From the NCBI RefSeq assembly GCF_000379525.1, contig NZ_KB902490.1:1-59555 (forward strand): 59,555 bases of DNA, written 5' to 3'. The notes beneath the pieces were generated by a model that had not been told where the DNA came from, searched no databases, and saw only the letters and a list, made by a program, of their open reading frames with translations. Shown one piece after another: positions 34,674-44,286 of the stretch (its first letter is position 1; every line of letters begins with the position of its first letter). The position numbers were made by a program, and so were the translations under genes. The DNA is from Lamprocystis purpurea DSM 4197 (GTDB lineage: Bacteria > Pseudomonadota > Gammaproteobacteria > Chromatiales > Chromatiaceae).

Positions 34674-35588
34674 CTATTGGCCGCCGCCGAACTCGTGGAC
34701 ATAGACGACGAGCTTCTTGATTTCCTCAGGCCCCAACTTCGCCACTCCACCACGCGTCGGGTCCGGCCCCCAGACCGGCATCACGGCATCGCGCGTACCC
34801 GGAACATTGGTCTGATTGACCCCGTAGAGAATGGTGTGTTTGGCACTCTCGAAACCGCCCGGCTCGAAGCGCCAAATCCCGTCCGCGAGATTGGCTGCAC
34901 CAACCGAAACAAAGTCACCGTTCGGCAGGTCGACCACGTGTCCGTTCGCTTTCTCGCCATGGCAGGCGGTGCAGCCCTTGCTCTTGAACAATGCCCAACC
35001 CTCCGGACTCCCACCGGCTCCGGCCGTATCGTTCATCTGCACGGCCCAGTTCGCCAGCGTGTCCACCTCGACGGGGGAGAGGACCTTCTCGTGTGCCGTC
35101 ATCACTCCCTTACGCCCGGCCGCGATGGATTCCTGGATCTTGCCCGTGGTGCCGCCGTACAGCCAGTCGTCATCCGCCAGGACCGGGTAGCCTGGATTAC
35201 CCGCCCCGCCGCTGCCATGACAGGCACGGCAGTTATCGCCGAACAGCACCTTGGCGGAAGCCAGGGTGTACTCCTTGAGCCCGGGGTCAGCGATGATCTG
35301 GTCGGCCGTCATGCCTGCCAGCTTTTCTTCGAACTGGGCGCGCTTGGCGGTGATCTGCTCCACCCCCTCCGCGTACTCCTTCATCTGGCTCCAGCCGAGC
35401 ACGCCCTGGGTTGGCTCCTGGCCGATCGGCCACATCGGATAGAGAATCGCATAGCCGACCCAGAAGGCGACGGAGGCCCAGAACGCCAGCATCCACCACC
35501 GCGGCGGCGGATTCTTCAACTCCCGCAGGTTGTCGTCCCAGACGTGCCCCGTGTTGTTCTCGCCGGGGAAAGGGTTATTTTCCGCCAT
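34674..35588 (-). CDS. ccoP: CcoP, diheme cytochrome c subunit of cbb3 oxidase
   Basis: The 304-residue subunit has a hydrophobic anchor at about 33-53 (WWMLAFWASVAFWVGYAIL). Two CxxCH haem-c sites follow: CRACHGSGG (near 134) and CTACHGEKA (near 217). It accepts electrons from soluble carriers and passes them to CcoO. It overlaps the end of ccoQ by 14 bp, as is common in this operon. Confidence 0.97.
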   Translation of the reverse strand: MAENNPFPGENNTGHVWDDNLRELKNPPPRWWMLAFWASVAFWVGYAILYPMWPIGQEPTQGVLGWSQMKEYAEGVEQITAKRAQFEEKLAGMTADQIIADPGLKEYTLASAKVLFGDNCRACHGSGGAGNPGYPVLADDDWLYGGTTGKIQESIAAGRKGVMTAHEKVLSPVEVDTLANWAVQMNDTAGAGGSPEGWALFKSKGCTACHGEKANGHVVDLPNGDFVSVGAANLADGIWRFEPGGFESAKHTILYGVNQTNVPGTRDAVMPVWGPDPTRGGVAKLGPEEIKKLVVYVHEFGGGQ

Positions 35589-35790
35589 CTTTGTCTCCGC
35601 TGAACGCGTTGTCCTCTTCGAACGGGATGTATTTGCGCGCTTCGAGCCGCTCCCGGTTCTTGGGACGGAATACCTGGAAGTAGGCCACCACCATGAGCAG
35701 GAAGATGACGACGGTCAGGATCGTGCCGATCCAGTCGTTGGTCGTCATCGCCTGCCAGTCGGTATGAAAATACTCGCTGATGCTATTCAC
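35575..35790 (-). CDS. ccoQ: CcoQ, small subunit of cbb3 oxidase
   Basis: The 71-residue protein has a single helix (about 19-37, [20 protein letters not shown]) followed by [20 protein letters not shown], the standard CcoQ pattern. The GTG start at 35790 overlaps the ccoO stop by 8 bp; no in-frame ATG gives the full helix. CcoQ stabilises CcoP in the complex. Confidence 0.93.
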   Translation of the reverse strand: MNSISEYFHTDWQAMTTNDWIGTILTVVIFLLMVVAYFQVFRPKNRERLEARKYIPFEEDNAFSGDKDGGK

Positions 35791-36529
35791 GGTAGGCCTT
35801 CGCCTCGTCCAGCTTGGCCATGGTGCCCAACACCTGGAGATAGGTGACCAACGCATCCATCTCAGTCTTCCCTTTGACCACCTCCGGCGCCTGCTCGATG
35901 TCGGCTTCCGCATAGGGAACGCCGATGAGTCGCAGGCCGCTCATATGCCTGCGCATCCGCTTGCCGTTGACATAGGTTTCATCCAGCCAGGGATAGGCAG
36001 GCATCACGGACTCCGGCACCAGGTTCTGCGGCCGGCGCAAATGCTGGCGGTGCCAGTCGTCCGAGTACTTCCCGCCCACCCGCGCGATATCCGGGCCGGT
36101 GCGCTTGGAACCCCATTGCATCGGGTGATCGAACATCGACTCGGAGGCCAGCGAGTAATGACCGTAACGCTCTTTCTCATCACGGAACGGTCGCACCATC
36201 TGCGAATGACAGAGGTAACAGCCCTCGCGCTGATAGATGTCGCGGCCGGCCAACTCCAGTGCGGTGTAGGGACGGACACCATCACCCGGTTGCCAGTTCC
36301 ACACCTGCTTACCCGCCTCATCCACGGCCACGATCGGCTCGACCCCCGCCTTGTCCCAGACGATCTCCGGGAACTTATTATGCTCCATGGTGTTTTTCAT
36401 GAAGAACAGCGGCACGATCTCGACCAGACCACCGACGGCCAGGGCCATCCCGAGAAAGAACAGGAGACCCCAGATGTTGATCTCCATCCATTCCTGAAAG
36501 CTCTTCGCTTTGACTTTGCGATCAGCCAT
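35783..36529 (-). CDS. ccoO: CcoO, monoheme cytochrome c subunit of cbb3 oxidase
   Basis: The 248-residue protein has an N-terminal anchor (about 18-43) and a single haem-c site [14 protein letters not shown], preceded by [11 protein letters not shown] (CxxCH near 105-109). Downstream [16 protein letters not shown] and the axial-Met region SVMPAYPWL are conserved. It lies 24 bp after ccoN. Confidence 0.97.
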   Translation of the reverse strand: MADRKVKAKSFQEWMEINIWGLLFFLGMALAVGGLVEIVPLFFMKNTMEHNKFPEIVWDKAGVEPIVAVDEAGKQVWNWQPGDGVRPYTALELAGRDIYQREGCYLCHSQMVRPFRDEKERYGHYSLASESMFDHPMQWGSKRTGPDIARVGGKYSDDWHRQHLRRPQNLVPESVMPAYPWLDETYVNGKRMRRHMSGLRLIGVPYAEADIEQAPEVVKGKTEMDALVTYLQVLGTMAKLDEAKAYRE

Positions 36530-36553
36530 ATCTCTAAAACTCCAGTAGGTTGA

Positions 36554-37987
36554 TCAGGCCGGGACCGGAACGGTGCGCGCCCGCACCAGACTGCCGTCAA
36601 CGGCCGACTTGCGCACGGTCATCAACACGTTGAACAACATCACGATCGCACCGGTCAGGAAAATGGCGCCGCCGATTGCCCGCATCGCGTAGTAGGGGTG
36701 CATGGCATCCACCGATTCGACGAAGGTGTAGGCCAGCGTGCCGTACTCGTCATAGGCGCGCCACATCAGCCCCTGCATGATGCCGGACACCCACATGGCG
36801 ACGATATAGACCACGGTGCCGATGGTCGCGGTCCAGAAATGGAAGTTGACCAACCGCTCGGAGAACATCTCGGTGTGGAACAGGCGCGGCATCAGGTGGT
36901 AGATGGCGCCGATGGAGATACCGGCCACCCAGCCGAGCGCGCCGGAGTGAACGTGGCCGATGGTCCAATCGGTGTAATGCGACAGTGCGTTGACCGTCTT
37001 GAGTGCCATGACCGGGCCTTCGAACGTGGACATGGCATAGAAGGCCAGGGCCATGATCAGGAAGCGCAGGACATAGTCGGTGCGCAGCCTGTCCCAGGCG
37101 CCGGACAGGGTCATCATCCCGTTCACCGCACCACCCCAGGAGGGGATGATCATGGCGATCGAGACCGCCGCTCCGAGTGAACCGGTCCAGTCAGGCAGGG
37201 CGGTGTACTGGAGGTGATGGGCGCCCAGCCAGACATAGCCGAACATCAAGGCCCAGAAATGGATGACCGAGAGTCGGTAAGAGTAGATCGGGCGGCCGGC
37301 CTGCTTCGGCACGAAGTAATACATGATGCCGAGGAAGCCGGCCGTCAGGTAAAAGCCGACGGCGTTATGACCCCACCACCACTGGATCATGGCGTCCTGA
37401 ACACCGGAGAACAGCGAATAGGATTTGAACAACCCGACCGGGATGGCCAGACTGTTGACCACGTGCAGATAGACGATCATCACCATCATGCCGAGGAAGA
37501 ACCAGTTCGACACATAAATGTGCGAGGTCTTGCGTACCGCGATGGTCATGATGAAATTGAAAGTGAACGAGAGCCAGACGACGGCGATCAGGATATCGAT
37601 CGGCCATTCGAGTTCGGCGTACTCCTTGGACTCGGTGAGACCCAGCGGGAGGGTGATGACCGCGAGCAGGATCACGGTGTTCCATCCCCAGAAGACGAAC
37701 CAGGCGAGCTTGTCGCTCCACAGGCGCACACCGCACGTGCGCTGCACGGTGTAAAAAGCGGTCGCCATCAACGTACAGCCGCCGAAGGCGAAGATGACCG
37801 CGTTGGTATGGACCGGACGCAACCGTCCGAACGAGATGTAGGGACTGTCGAAATTGAGGAACGGCCACGCCAGCTCCGAGGCGATATAGACACCGACCGA
37901 GGCACCGACCACCAGGTAGACGGCTGCCATGATGGTGAACCAGCGTACAACATCGAAGTTGTACTTCTGCTCCAATCCGGATTCCAT
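36554..37987 (-). CDS. ccoN: CcoN, catalytic subunit I of cbb3 oxidase
   Basis: The 477-residue haem-copper oxidase subunit has about twelve membrane helices. Conserved segments include [15 protein letters not shown] (low-spin haem His), [22 protein letters not shown] (CuB His and cross-linked Tyr region), [16 protein letters not shown] and [14 protein letters not shown]. It reduces O2 at low tension. It is first in ccoNOQP. The 219-bp upstream region shows no clear FNR/ANR box (TTGAT-N4-ATCAA), so control is not evident from sequence. Confidence 0.97.
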   Translation of the reverse strand: MESGLEQKYNFDVVRWFTIMAAVYLVVGASVGVYIASELAWPFLNFDSPYISFGRLRPVHTNAVIFAFGGCTLMATAFYTVQRTCGVRLWSDKLAWFVFWGWNTVILLAVITLPLGLTESKEYAELEWPIDILIAVVWLSFTFNFIMTIAVRKTSHIYVSNWFFLGMMVMIVYLHVVNSLAIPVGLFKSYSLFSGVQDAMIQWWWGHNAVGFYLTAGFLGIMYYFVPKQAGRPIYSYRLSVIHFWALMFGYVWLGAHHLQYTALPDWTGSLGAAVSIAMIIPSWGGAVNGMMTLSGAWDRLRTDYVLRFLIMALAFYAMSTFEGPVMALKTVNALSHYTDWTIGHVHSGALGWVAGISIGAIYHLMPRLFHTEMFSERLVNFHFWTATIGTVVYIVAMWVSGIMQGLMWRAYDEYGTLAYTFVESVDAMHPYYAMRAIGGAIFLTGAIVMLFNVLMTVRKSAVDGSLVRARTVPVPA

Positions 37988-38206
37988 AAACCCTCCAGGG
38001 ATTCTTTAAGAAAAGCGAAGAAGGACACCAGGCCATCCAGCCTAACTTCTGTGCGCCTCAATCCCCAGGCGTAACCTCGGCAATCAGACTGGATTAGACC
38101 CGGAAAGTCAACCACGACACGACAAACGGCACAGTCGACCGCGTGATTTGCCGCAATGTTCGTTGACCTGGATCCAGCGTTGCGAACACCCGATGGCTAC
38201 TCGACC

Positions 38207-39277
38207 CTACTTGAAGAACGCGTCGATCGAGAACCCCTCCTTCTCGAGGATGTCGCGCAGACGCCGCAGCGCGTCCATCTGGATCTGGCGCACCCGTTCA
38301 CGCGTCACGCCCAGTTCCTGGGCGACCCGTTCCAAGGTCGCGTTCTCGTAGCCGTGCAGCCCGAAACGCCGCTCGACCACCTCGCGCTGCTTCTCGTTGA
38401 GCTTGCCCAGCCAATGCTCCAGATTGGACTGGATGTCCTCGTCCTGGATACGGTCGGTCGGGTCGTCCGCGGACTCGTCCTCAAGCATGTCCACCAGCGG
38501 TTTGTCCACGTCCTTGCTGAACGGGGTATCGACCGAGGTAATCCGCTCGTTGAGACCGAGCATGCGCTTGACCTCGTGGATCGGCCGATCCAGCAACACG
38601 GCGATATCCTCGGTCGTGGGTTCATGGTCAAGCTGCTGCGCGAGTTTGCGCGCGGCCTTGAGATAGATGTTGATCTCCTTGACCACATGGATCGGCAGAC
38701 GCACGGTGCGCGTCTGATTCATGATCGCGCGCTCGATGGTCTGACGGATCCACCAAGTGGCGTAGGTTGAGAAGCGAAACCCGCGTTCCGGATCGAATTT
38801 TTCCACCGCGCGGATGAGGCCGAGGTTGCCCTCCTCGATCAAGTCCAGCAACGGCAGCCCGCGGTTAAGGTAACGGCGTGCGATCTTCACGACGAGGCGC
38901 AGGTTGCTCACGATCATGCGCTGGCGTGAGGCGTTGTCGCCGCGCTGGGCCAGGCGCGCGAAATAAACCTCTTCCTCGGCGGTCAGCAGGCGCGACTCGC
39001 CGATCTCGTTTAGGTAGATCCGGGTTGCGTCAAAGTCGCCATCGCCGGACGGAAAGCGCTCACTGACCGGCCCGGTCCCTTCCTCGTCGACCGGGTCTTC
39101 GACCGGCTCGACCGGCTCGGCGTCGTCGATGATCTCGCTGATCTCATCCGGGTCCTCATCAAGCAGAATCAGGGACTCGCTGTCCGGGTCGATATCGGAA
39201 TCGAGAATCTCGGGTTCAATGATCTCGAGGTCGACCGGCTCGGCCGCCACGATCTCGGTGTCCTCGCTGATTACCAT
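38207..39277 (-). CDS. rpoS: RpoS, stationary-phase sigma factor
   Basis: The 356-residue group 2 sigma factor has region 1.2 at [21 protein letters not shown] (about 84-104). It continues with region 2 ([34 protein letters not shown]), region 3, and region 4 with [19 protein letters not shown]. An 80-residue N-terminal tract is strongly acidic (many Asp/Glu), longer than the acidic lead of E. coli RpoS. ATG 39277 is preferred over ATG 39283, because GGAGG is nine bases before the former and only three before the latter. It follows nlpD as in most gammaproteobacteria. Confidence 0.95.
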   Translation of the reverse strand: MVISEDTEIVAAEPVDLEIIEPEILDSDIDPDSESLILLDEDPDEISEIIDDAEPVEPVEDPVDEEGTGPVSERFPSGDGDFDATRIYLNEIGESRLLTAEEEVYFARLAQRGDNASRQRMIVSNLRLVVKIARRYLNRGLPLLDLIEEGNLGLIRAVEKFDPERGFRFSTYATWWIRQTIERAIMNQTRTVRLPIHVVKEINIYLKAARKLAQQLDHEPTTEDIAVLLDRPIHEVKRMLGLNERITSVDTPFSKDVDKPLVDMLEDESADDPTDRIQDEDIQSNLEHWLGKLNEKQREVVERRFGLHGYENATLERVAQELGVTRERVRQIQMDALRRLRDILEKEGFSIDAFFK

Positions 39278-39307
39278 CCACATCTCCCTCCGTCCGCTCA
39301 GACGGTG

Positions 39308-40162
39308 TTACTCGCGCGGGGGCAGGTATAGAATCGGATTGACCGAGGCACCGTCACGACGTACCTCAAAGTGAAGCAGGTAGGCCCCTTCCGGTCCCTC
39401 GCCACACTCCGACACCGCCTGGCCGCGCTTGACGCTGTCCCCTTCCTTGACGAACAGCCGACGGTTGAAGCCGTACGCGCTGAGATAGTTCTTGTTGTGT
39501 TTGACGATGATAAGGTTGCCATAACCCTTGAGTCCACTACCGCCGTAGACGACTTGGCCGGCAGCCGCCGCCCGCACTTCCTCGCCTGGCCGACAGCCAA
39601 TGCGCAACCCCTGGCGAGCGGGGTCGCCGGCACGAAAGCCCTGTAAGATCGCCCCTGACAACGGCCAGGCCCAGGCGACACCAGAACCTTTGGTGCGGCT
39701 CCCCGGGGTCGGCGCGGCAGCGGCGGTCTGACCCGACGAAGTTTGGGACTTTGGCTGAGTCACCTTTGACAAATCGCGCGCCCTGCCGACCCGCGCCTTC
39801 CCCGCCGAGCGGCCCGGCGCCACCACCCGCAGCAACTTGCCGGCGTAAACGGTGTAGGGGGGCTTGAGGGCGTTCCAGCGAATCAGGTTCTTCGTGCTGA
39901 CGCGGCGCCTGGCGGCGATCTCACTGAGACTATCGCCCTTGCGCACCAGATAATACCCTTTGGGAACCGGACCCTTTCCCGACCACCCCCCGACCGGCGC
40001 TGGACCAGTGGAACCACACCCGGCCAACACCAGAGTCACCAGCCCCAGAATGAGTCCCAGCAGTAACCCCGACCGACGCTTTGCACCGCCATCGCTGGAC
40101 GATCCCCAACCTTGCGGCCGGCAGCCCTTGCAGCAGACGTCGAAGCCGAGTTCGTCCACCAT
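39308..40162 (-). CDS. nlpD: NlpD, LysM/M23 lipoprotein, amidase activator
   Basis: The 284-residue protein has an N-terminal basic stretch, a hydrophobic helix and a lipobox LVLAGC (near 48). A LysM domain (YYLVRKGDSLSEIAARRRVS) and a C-terminal M23 domain follow. The metal ligands of active M23 peptidases are missing: GLRIGC replaces the usual HxxxD motif, as in NlpD/EnvC activators that switch on AmiC during septation. The start is uncertain; ATG 40162 gives a long pre-lipobox segment. It sits between pcm and rpoS and may host the rpoS promoter. Confidence 0.9.
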   Translation of the reverse strand: MVDELGFDVCCKGCRPQGWGSSSDGGAKRRSGLLLGLILGLVTLVLAGCGSTGPAPVGGWSGKGPVPKGYYLVRKGDSLSEIAARRRVSTKNLIRWNALKPPYTVYAGKLLRVVAPGRSAGKARVGRARDLSKVTQPKSQTSSGQTAAAAPTPGSRTKGSGVAWAWPLSGAILQGFRAGDPARQGLRIGCRPGEEVRAAAAGQVVYGGSGLKGYGNLIIVKHNKNYLSAYGFNRRLFVKEGDSVKRGQAVSECGEGPEGAYLLHFEVRRDGASVNPILYLPPRE

Positions 40163-40279
40163 GGCGCGCCCCAGCGTTCGACCTGGTGGTCGGACCTTAG
40201 TCCGAACTACAGGCGGCAAGCGGACTGGACGCGCGACCCACGCCGGGGGACTCACGACGAAACAACCCGCGGGAAACGC

Positions 40280-40942
40280 TCATGCAACCCCTCCCAGTAA
40301 AGGCACAAAGCTAACCGGCTCAAGAATTTGCTGTGCAAACCCACCCGGTACCCGGGTCACCCGCACCAGCGCTTGGCGGTCACCTTCGCCCATCGGCAAC
40401 ACCAGGCAACCCGTGGGCGCCAATTGGTCGGCCAGGGCGCGCGGCACCGCCCGCGGCGCGGCGGTCACCAGGATCCCGTCATAGGGCGCATACTCGGGCC
40501 AACCCAGAAAACCATCGCCATGCCGGAAACGCACATTGCGCACCTGCAGCAGGCGCAGGCATGCTTGGGCGCGGATTTGCAGTGACTGAATGCGCTCGAT
40601 GCTATACACCCGCCGCACCAGGGCGGCAAGGACCGCGGTCTGGAAACCCGACCCGGTTCCGACTTCCAGCACCGTGTGCATCGGTCCGGCCGCCAACAGC
40701 GCCTGGGTCATGCGCGCGACCATATAGGGCTGCGAGATCGTCTGACCGTGGCCGATGGGCAGGGGTGAATCCTCGTAGGCGCGGCTCGCCAGAGCCTCAT
40801 CGACAAACAAGTGCCGCGGCAAGTCGCGCATCACCCGCAACACCTCCGGGTCGCTGATTCCGGCCTCGCCCAGTCGCGTGATCAACCGCTCACGGGTGCG
40901 CAGAGAGGTCATCCCGATCCCGATATGGCTCAGGTTCGACAT
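40280..40942 (-). CDS. pcm: Pcm, protein-L-isoaspartate O-methyltransferase
   Basis: The 220-residue repair enzyme methylates isoaspartyl residues. Signatures are [19 protein letters not shown] (substrate site) and the SAM motif [16 protein letters not shown], then [11 protein letters not shown] 40942 shares its first base with the final base of the surE stop (TGATG), so the pair is coupled. Confidence 0.95.
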   Translation of the reverse strand: MSNLSHIGIGMTSLRTRERLITRLGEAGISDPEVLRVMRDLPRHLFVDEALASRAYEDSPLPIGHGQTISQPYMVARMTQALLAAGPMHTVLEVGTGSGFQTAVLAALVRRVYSIERIQSLQIRAQACLRLLQVRNVRFRHGDGFLGWPEYAPYDGILVTAAPRAVPRALADQLAPTGCLVLPMGEGDRQALVRVTRVPGGFAQQILEPVSFVPLLGGVA

Positions 40943-41691
40943 CAACGGCAGACACGCAGCCACTGCCCGAGCGACTCCAGGGCGGCGTGGCGGGTCAAGT
41001 CCACCTGCAGCGGGGTGATGGACACAAAACCGGCCCGTACCGCGTGAAAGTCGGTCCCCGGCCCCGCATCCGCCTCAGGCCCTGCCGGACCGACCCAGTA
41101 GATGGCCCGGCCGCGTGGGTCCTTGGCCGCCACCACCGCTTCAGCCTTGTGGCGGTGACCCAACCGGGTCGCCAAGAACCCCTGCAGTTCCTCGTAGGGT
41201 CGATCCGGGACGTTGACGTTGAGGATCAAATTGGAATCCAGGGGGTCGGAACGCAGCCGCTCCACCAGCAGGCACGCCACCCGCACCGCGGTCTGCAGAT
41301 GCCGGGGTTCGCGTGAGTCCATCGACACGGCGATGGCCGGCAGCCCGAGGAAGCGCCCCTCGGTCGCCGCGGCGACGGTTCCCGAGTACAGCACGTCGTC
41401 GCCCAGATTCGCTCCGTGGTTGATCCCGGCGACCACGATGTCCGGTTCGCCGTCAAGCAAGCCGGTGATCGCCAGATGGACACAATCGGTCGGGGTACCG
41501 TCCACGCGGATAAAGCCGTTACTCATCGTGCTGGCACGCAACGGCACATCCAGGGTCAGTGAATTACTGGCACCGCTGCGGTCGCGTTCCGGGGCCACCA
41601 CCACCACTTCACCAAGACGGGCGAGCCCGGCGGCCAACGCGAGCAAACCCGGAGACTGGTAACCGTCGTCATTGCTGACCAGGATCTTCAT
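40942..41691 (-). CDS. surE: SurE, 5'/3'-nucleotidase survival protein
   Basis: The 249-residue metal-dependent nucleotidase starts [16 protein letters not shown] (Asp8/Asp9 metal ligands) and contains [20 protein letters not shown] and [13 protein letters not shown]. The open frame upstream to 41766 is not conserved. It leads the surE-pcm-nlpD-rpoS group, a stress-survival block widely conserved in gammaproteobacteria. Confidence 0.96.
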   Translation of the reverse strand: MKILVSNDDGYQSPGLLALAAGLARLGEVVVVAPERDRSGASNSLTLDVPLRASTMSNGFIRVDGTPTDCVHLAITGLLDGEPDIVVAGINHGANLGDDVLYSGTVAAATEGRFLGLPAIAVSMDSREPRHLQTAVRVACLLVERLRSDPLDSNLILNVNVPDRPYEELQGFLATRLGHRHKAEAVVAAKDPRGRAIYWVGPAGPEADAGPGTDFHAVRAGFVSITPLQVDLTRHAALESLGQWLRVCR

Positions 41692-41944
41692 CGGACTGCT
41701 GCCCGTGTGGGAGAGAAAAAAGCGGACCAACCCGACGATGATACTGGAAAGGACCGTCGCGGGCATCGTCGCACCCCCGCGCCGGGCCGTGCCGGGGTCG
41801 CCGCCAGCGACCAGAAGCGCTTGATTGTTTGGCCGACGCTGCTCTATGTCTTTCTATATCATCGGAAATCATTTATATCTGCAGTTGCCGCCCACCACTG
41901 CCCAGTATACTCCCGACCTGACCCGCGCCGAAACGAGACCGACG

Positions 41945-42517
41945 ATGAAGAAGCAAGTCCCCCCGGCTGACCTGGCGCTGTTTCATGAGCAGGTTCAGGA
42001 CGCGCAACCGCTGCGCGAGGCAGGCATCGAGCCCTATCGGCGGCGCCCCCCGCCTATCCCCCGACCGCGCCCGCTGGAACTGCCCGAGGACGCGGGTGTC
42101 ACCCTGTCCGAATCCGAGGTCGAAACCCACGAGTGCCTGTCCTTCGCGCGCCCTGGGGTCCAGCAGCGTGTGCTGGCCGACCTGCGCCGGGGTGCCATCG
42201 AGGTCGGCCTGGAAGTCGATCTGCACGGACTCACGGTCGAGATAGCGCGGCGTGTCCTGGCCGAATTCCTGATCGAGTGTGGACATCGCCGGGTGCGTTG
42301 CGCCCGCATCATCCATGGCAAAGGCATCCGCTCCTCCAGTGCTCAACCGGTGCTCAAGCAGAAGGTCAACTACTGGCTGCGCCTCCACGAGGAAGTGCTC
42401 GCCTTCTGCTCCGCGACACGCGGTGACGGCGGCACCGGCGCCGTCTACTGCCTGTTGCGCAACCCCAACAAGGCCAAACGGCAGGCGGGGAAAACCGCTC
42501 CGGCGGGGCGCCCGTGA
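41945..42517 (+). CDS. Smr-domain protein (SmrB/YfcN-like endonuclease family)
   Basis: The 190-residue protein has a Pro/Arg-rich N-terminal linker (PYRRRPPPIPRPRP) and a C-terminal Smr domain with VDLHGLTVEIARRVLAEFL (about 95-113) and ARIIHGKGIRS. SmrB proteins cleave mRNA at collided ribosomes, and that is the closest match by layout. ATG 41945 begins the conserved MKKQVPPADLALF segment. It is divergent from surE across about 250 bp. Confidence 0.83.
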   Translation: MKKQVPPADLALFHEQVQDAQPLREAGIEPYRRRPPPIPRPRPLELPEDAGVTLSESEVETHECLSFARPGVQQRVLADLRRGAIEVGLEVDLHGLTVEIARRVLAEFLIECGHRRVRCARIIHGKGIRSSSAQPVLKQKVNYWLRLHEEVLAFCSATRGDGGTGAVYCLLRNPNKAKRQAGKTAPAGRP

Positions 42518-42639
42518 CGACCAGTGACCTGAGACCCAGCCGCCGGAGTCAGCTGTTGACATTTTCACCGGCGGGTTCATCATTTCCGGTAGGGTTAAAT
42601 TCTCCAACGTCCGCTCCACCGCCAACACTGAGGTGTACT

Positions 42640-42972
42640 ATGCGTTACGTCCCCATCGTATTGATCGGTCTGCTCGTTGCCGGCCCGGCCCAGGCGCTGC
42701 GCTGCGGCAACGCGATCGTGTCCGAGGGTGATGACACCTCTAAGGTGATCCAGCGCTGCGGGCGGCCGACGAGTGTCGAGCGGATTGACGCCCCAGTCGT
42801 CAATCAGCCAATCTACAATGCCTTGGGAAACCGGATCGGCTACCAGCCGGTGCCGGCCGGTGAAAGCTATGAGATCTGGACCTATAACTTCGGTCCCCAG
42901 CGTTTCGTCGCCAGGATCACCATCAAGAACGCCAAGATCTTCAAGATCAATGAGGCCGGTTACGGTTACTGA
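42640..42972 (+). CDS. DUF2845 secreted protein
   Basis: The 110-residue protein has a signal peptide (1-19, ending GPAQA) and the family pattern LRCGNAIVSEGDDTSKVIQRCGRPTS. YEIWTYNFGPQRFVARITI follows. Two conserved Cys probably form a disulfide. The fold resembles SmpA/OmlA-type small envelope proteins. Role is unknown. It is convergent with the thioredoxin gene. Confidence 0.78.
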   Translation: MRYVPIVLIGLLVAGPAQALRCGNAIVSEGDDTSKVIQRCGRPTSVERIDAPVVNQPIYNALGNRIGYQPVPAGESYEIWTYNFGPQRFVARITIKNAKIFKINEAGYGY

Positions 42973-43021
42973 TTTCGACGTGCGCTGACCCGCGGCGGAC
43001 GTTCGCGGACCGGCGCGCACA

Positions 43022-44083
43022 TCACTGCATGAGATCCACCGTGATTCCGCGGGCCGCCAGCGCCTCGCGACGCGCGGCGAGGTAGCGCTGAAAGCTCGGC
43101 TGAGCGATGTAGGCGCCGGTCGCCACGTAGTCCAGGGCGCCGTGAACGTGGAATGATTTGAGGTAACCCTCGACACGAAAGACCTCGCGACCCGCGGCAT
43201 CGAAAAAAACCAGGGTCGGGGTGTATTTGATGCCCAATTCTACGGCCCAGTCATGTGCCGTCAGGTCACGTCCGTCCGGGGTCTGTACCGGTGCTTTCGA
43301 GTAGGCATTGAGGATTGCGCCATCGAAGCCGCTCAACGAATAGGCGACTGCCTCCTTGCGCAAGATGATCCCATGCAACTCATCACACGCCTTGCAGACC
43401 GGCTGCTCGAACATCACGACCAGCGGGCGGGAGGAGATATCCCGATTGTGCGCCAAGCGCAGCGGATGCGGCAGGAATCCGCCCTCGTCATGCACCTGAC
43501 CCGTCGCCGCCGTTGCCAACCGCGCGGCGAGAAAGTCCGCGAAACCCTCCCCCATCTGTTCGCGCCGCTCCGCCGCATAGGCCAATGCCGCCGCGAACTG
43601 GTCCGGCGGATAATAGCCGTTGACGCGCAAGATCACCTGGCCGCCCTCGTCCAAAAACAAAAGAGTCGGAGTAAACTGGACCTTGAGACCGACACCGAAC
43701 TGCTTCTCCGTCGTCGGTTCCCCCGAAAAACCGGTCACCTCCCGATCACCCCACAGATTGATCGCAACCAGATCGAAGCGCTGACGCGCCAGCGCCTCCG
43801 TGGTCCTGTCGCCGAATCCCTCGCGGAGCAACTTGGCGCAGTAGGGACAGCCGTCCTGATAGAAATAGAGGATGACACGCTTGCCGGCCGCGGCGGCCTC
43901 GGCCACGTCCTCGCGAATGTCGAGAAATGAATTCTTGAACCAGTCGGGCCGATCCTGCTCGTTCGGGGTCGCGGGCGCCGGATCGACGGACCCGGATCGC
44001 GCGGGGGCCGCCGCGGCGGATGGAACCAGCGTCAAAGGCTGGCAGAGGAGCAGCGTCACCAGGACGATAATGAACCGGAACAT
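43022..44083 (-). CDS. Periplasmic protein with two thioredoxin-like domains
   Basis: The 353-residue protein has a signal peptide (about 1-26, ending SAAAAPA). It then has two thioredoxin folds in tandem: domain 1 with YQDGCPYCAKLL (about 70) and FTPTLLFLDEGG, and domain 2 with FEQPVCKACDELHG (about 215) and YTPTLVFFDAAG. Each keeps a CxxC and a cis-Pro before Thr. SoxW-type single-domain proteins are the nearest relatives I know. It may reduce periplasmic disulfides. ATG 44083 is chosen for the clean signal peptide; the frame extends to 44170. Confidence 0.8.
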   Translation of the reverse strand: MFRFIIVLVTLLLCQPLTLVPSAAAAPARSGSVDPAPATPNEQDRPDWFKNSFLDIREDVAEAAAAGKRVILYFYQDGCPYCAKLLREGFGDRTTEALARQRFDLVAINLWGDREVTGFSGEPTTEKQFGVGLKVQFTPTLLFLDEGGQVILRVNGYYPPDQFAAALAYAAERREQMGEGFADFLAARLATAATGQVHDEGGFLPHPLRLAHNRDISSRPLVVMFEQPVCKACDELHGIILRKEAVAYSLSGFDGAILNAYSKAPVQTPDGRDLTAHDWAVELGIKYTPTLVFFDAAGREVFRVEGYLKSFHVHGALDYVATGAYIAQPSFQRYLAARREALAARGITVDLMQ

Positions 44084-44286
44084 GACAATCTCCAGCGGAC
44101 AAGCCTGAATTGCGGAAGGATACCGCAGAGTTAAACCGACATCGCTCAGACACAGAAAAGTCACTTTCATCTGGTACCCTTAGGCCATCGTTGCAGCGCG
44201 TCGCAATCCATCCCAAGCGTTGCAAAGTCGATCACAACATCGTAGTCGACGATGACCAATTCCTCTACTCCAATAGAAGGTAACCG

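Noticed and set aside
37988-38206. FNR/ANR box upstream of ccoN
   Set aside because: No sequence close to TTGAT-N4-ATCAA is present, though one would be expected for a cbb3 operon.
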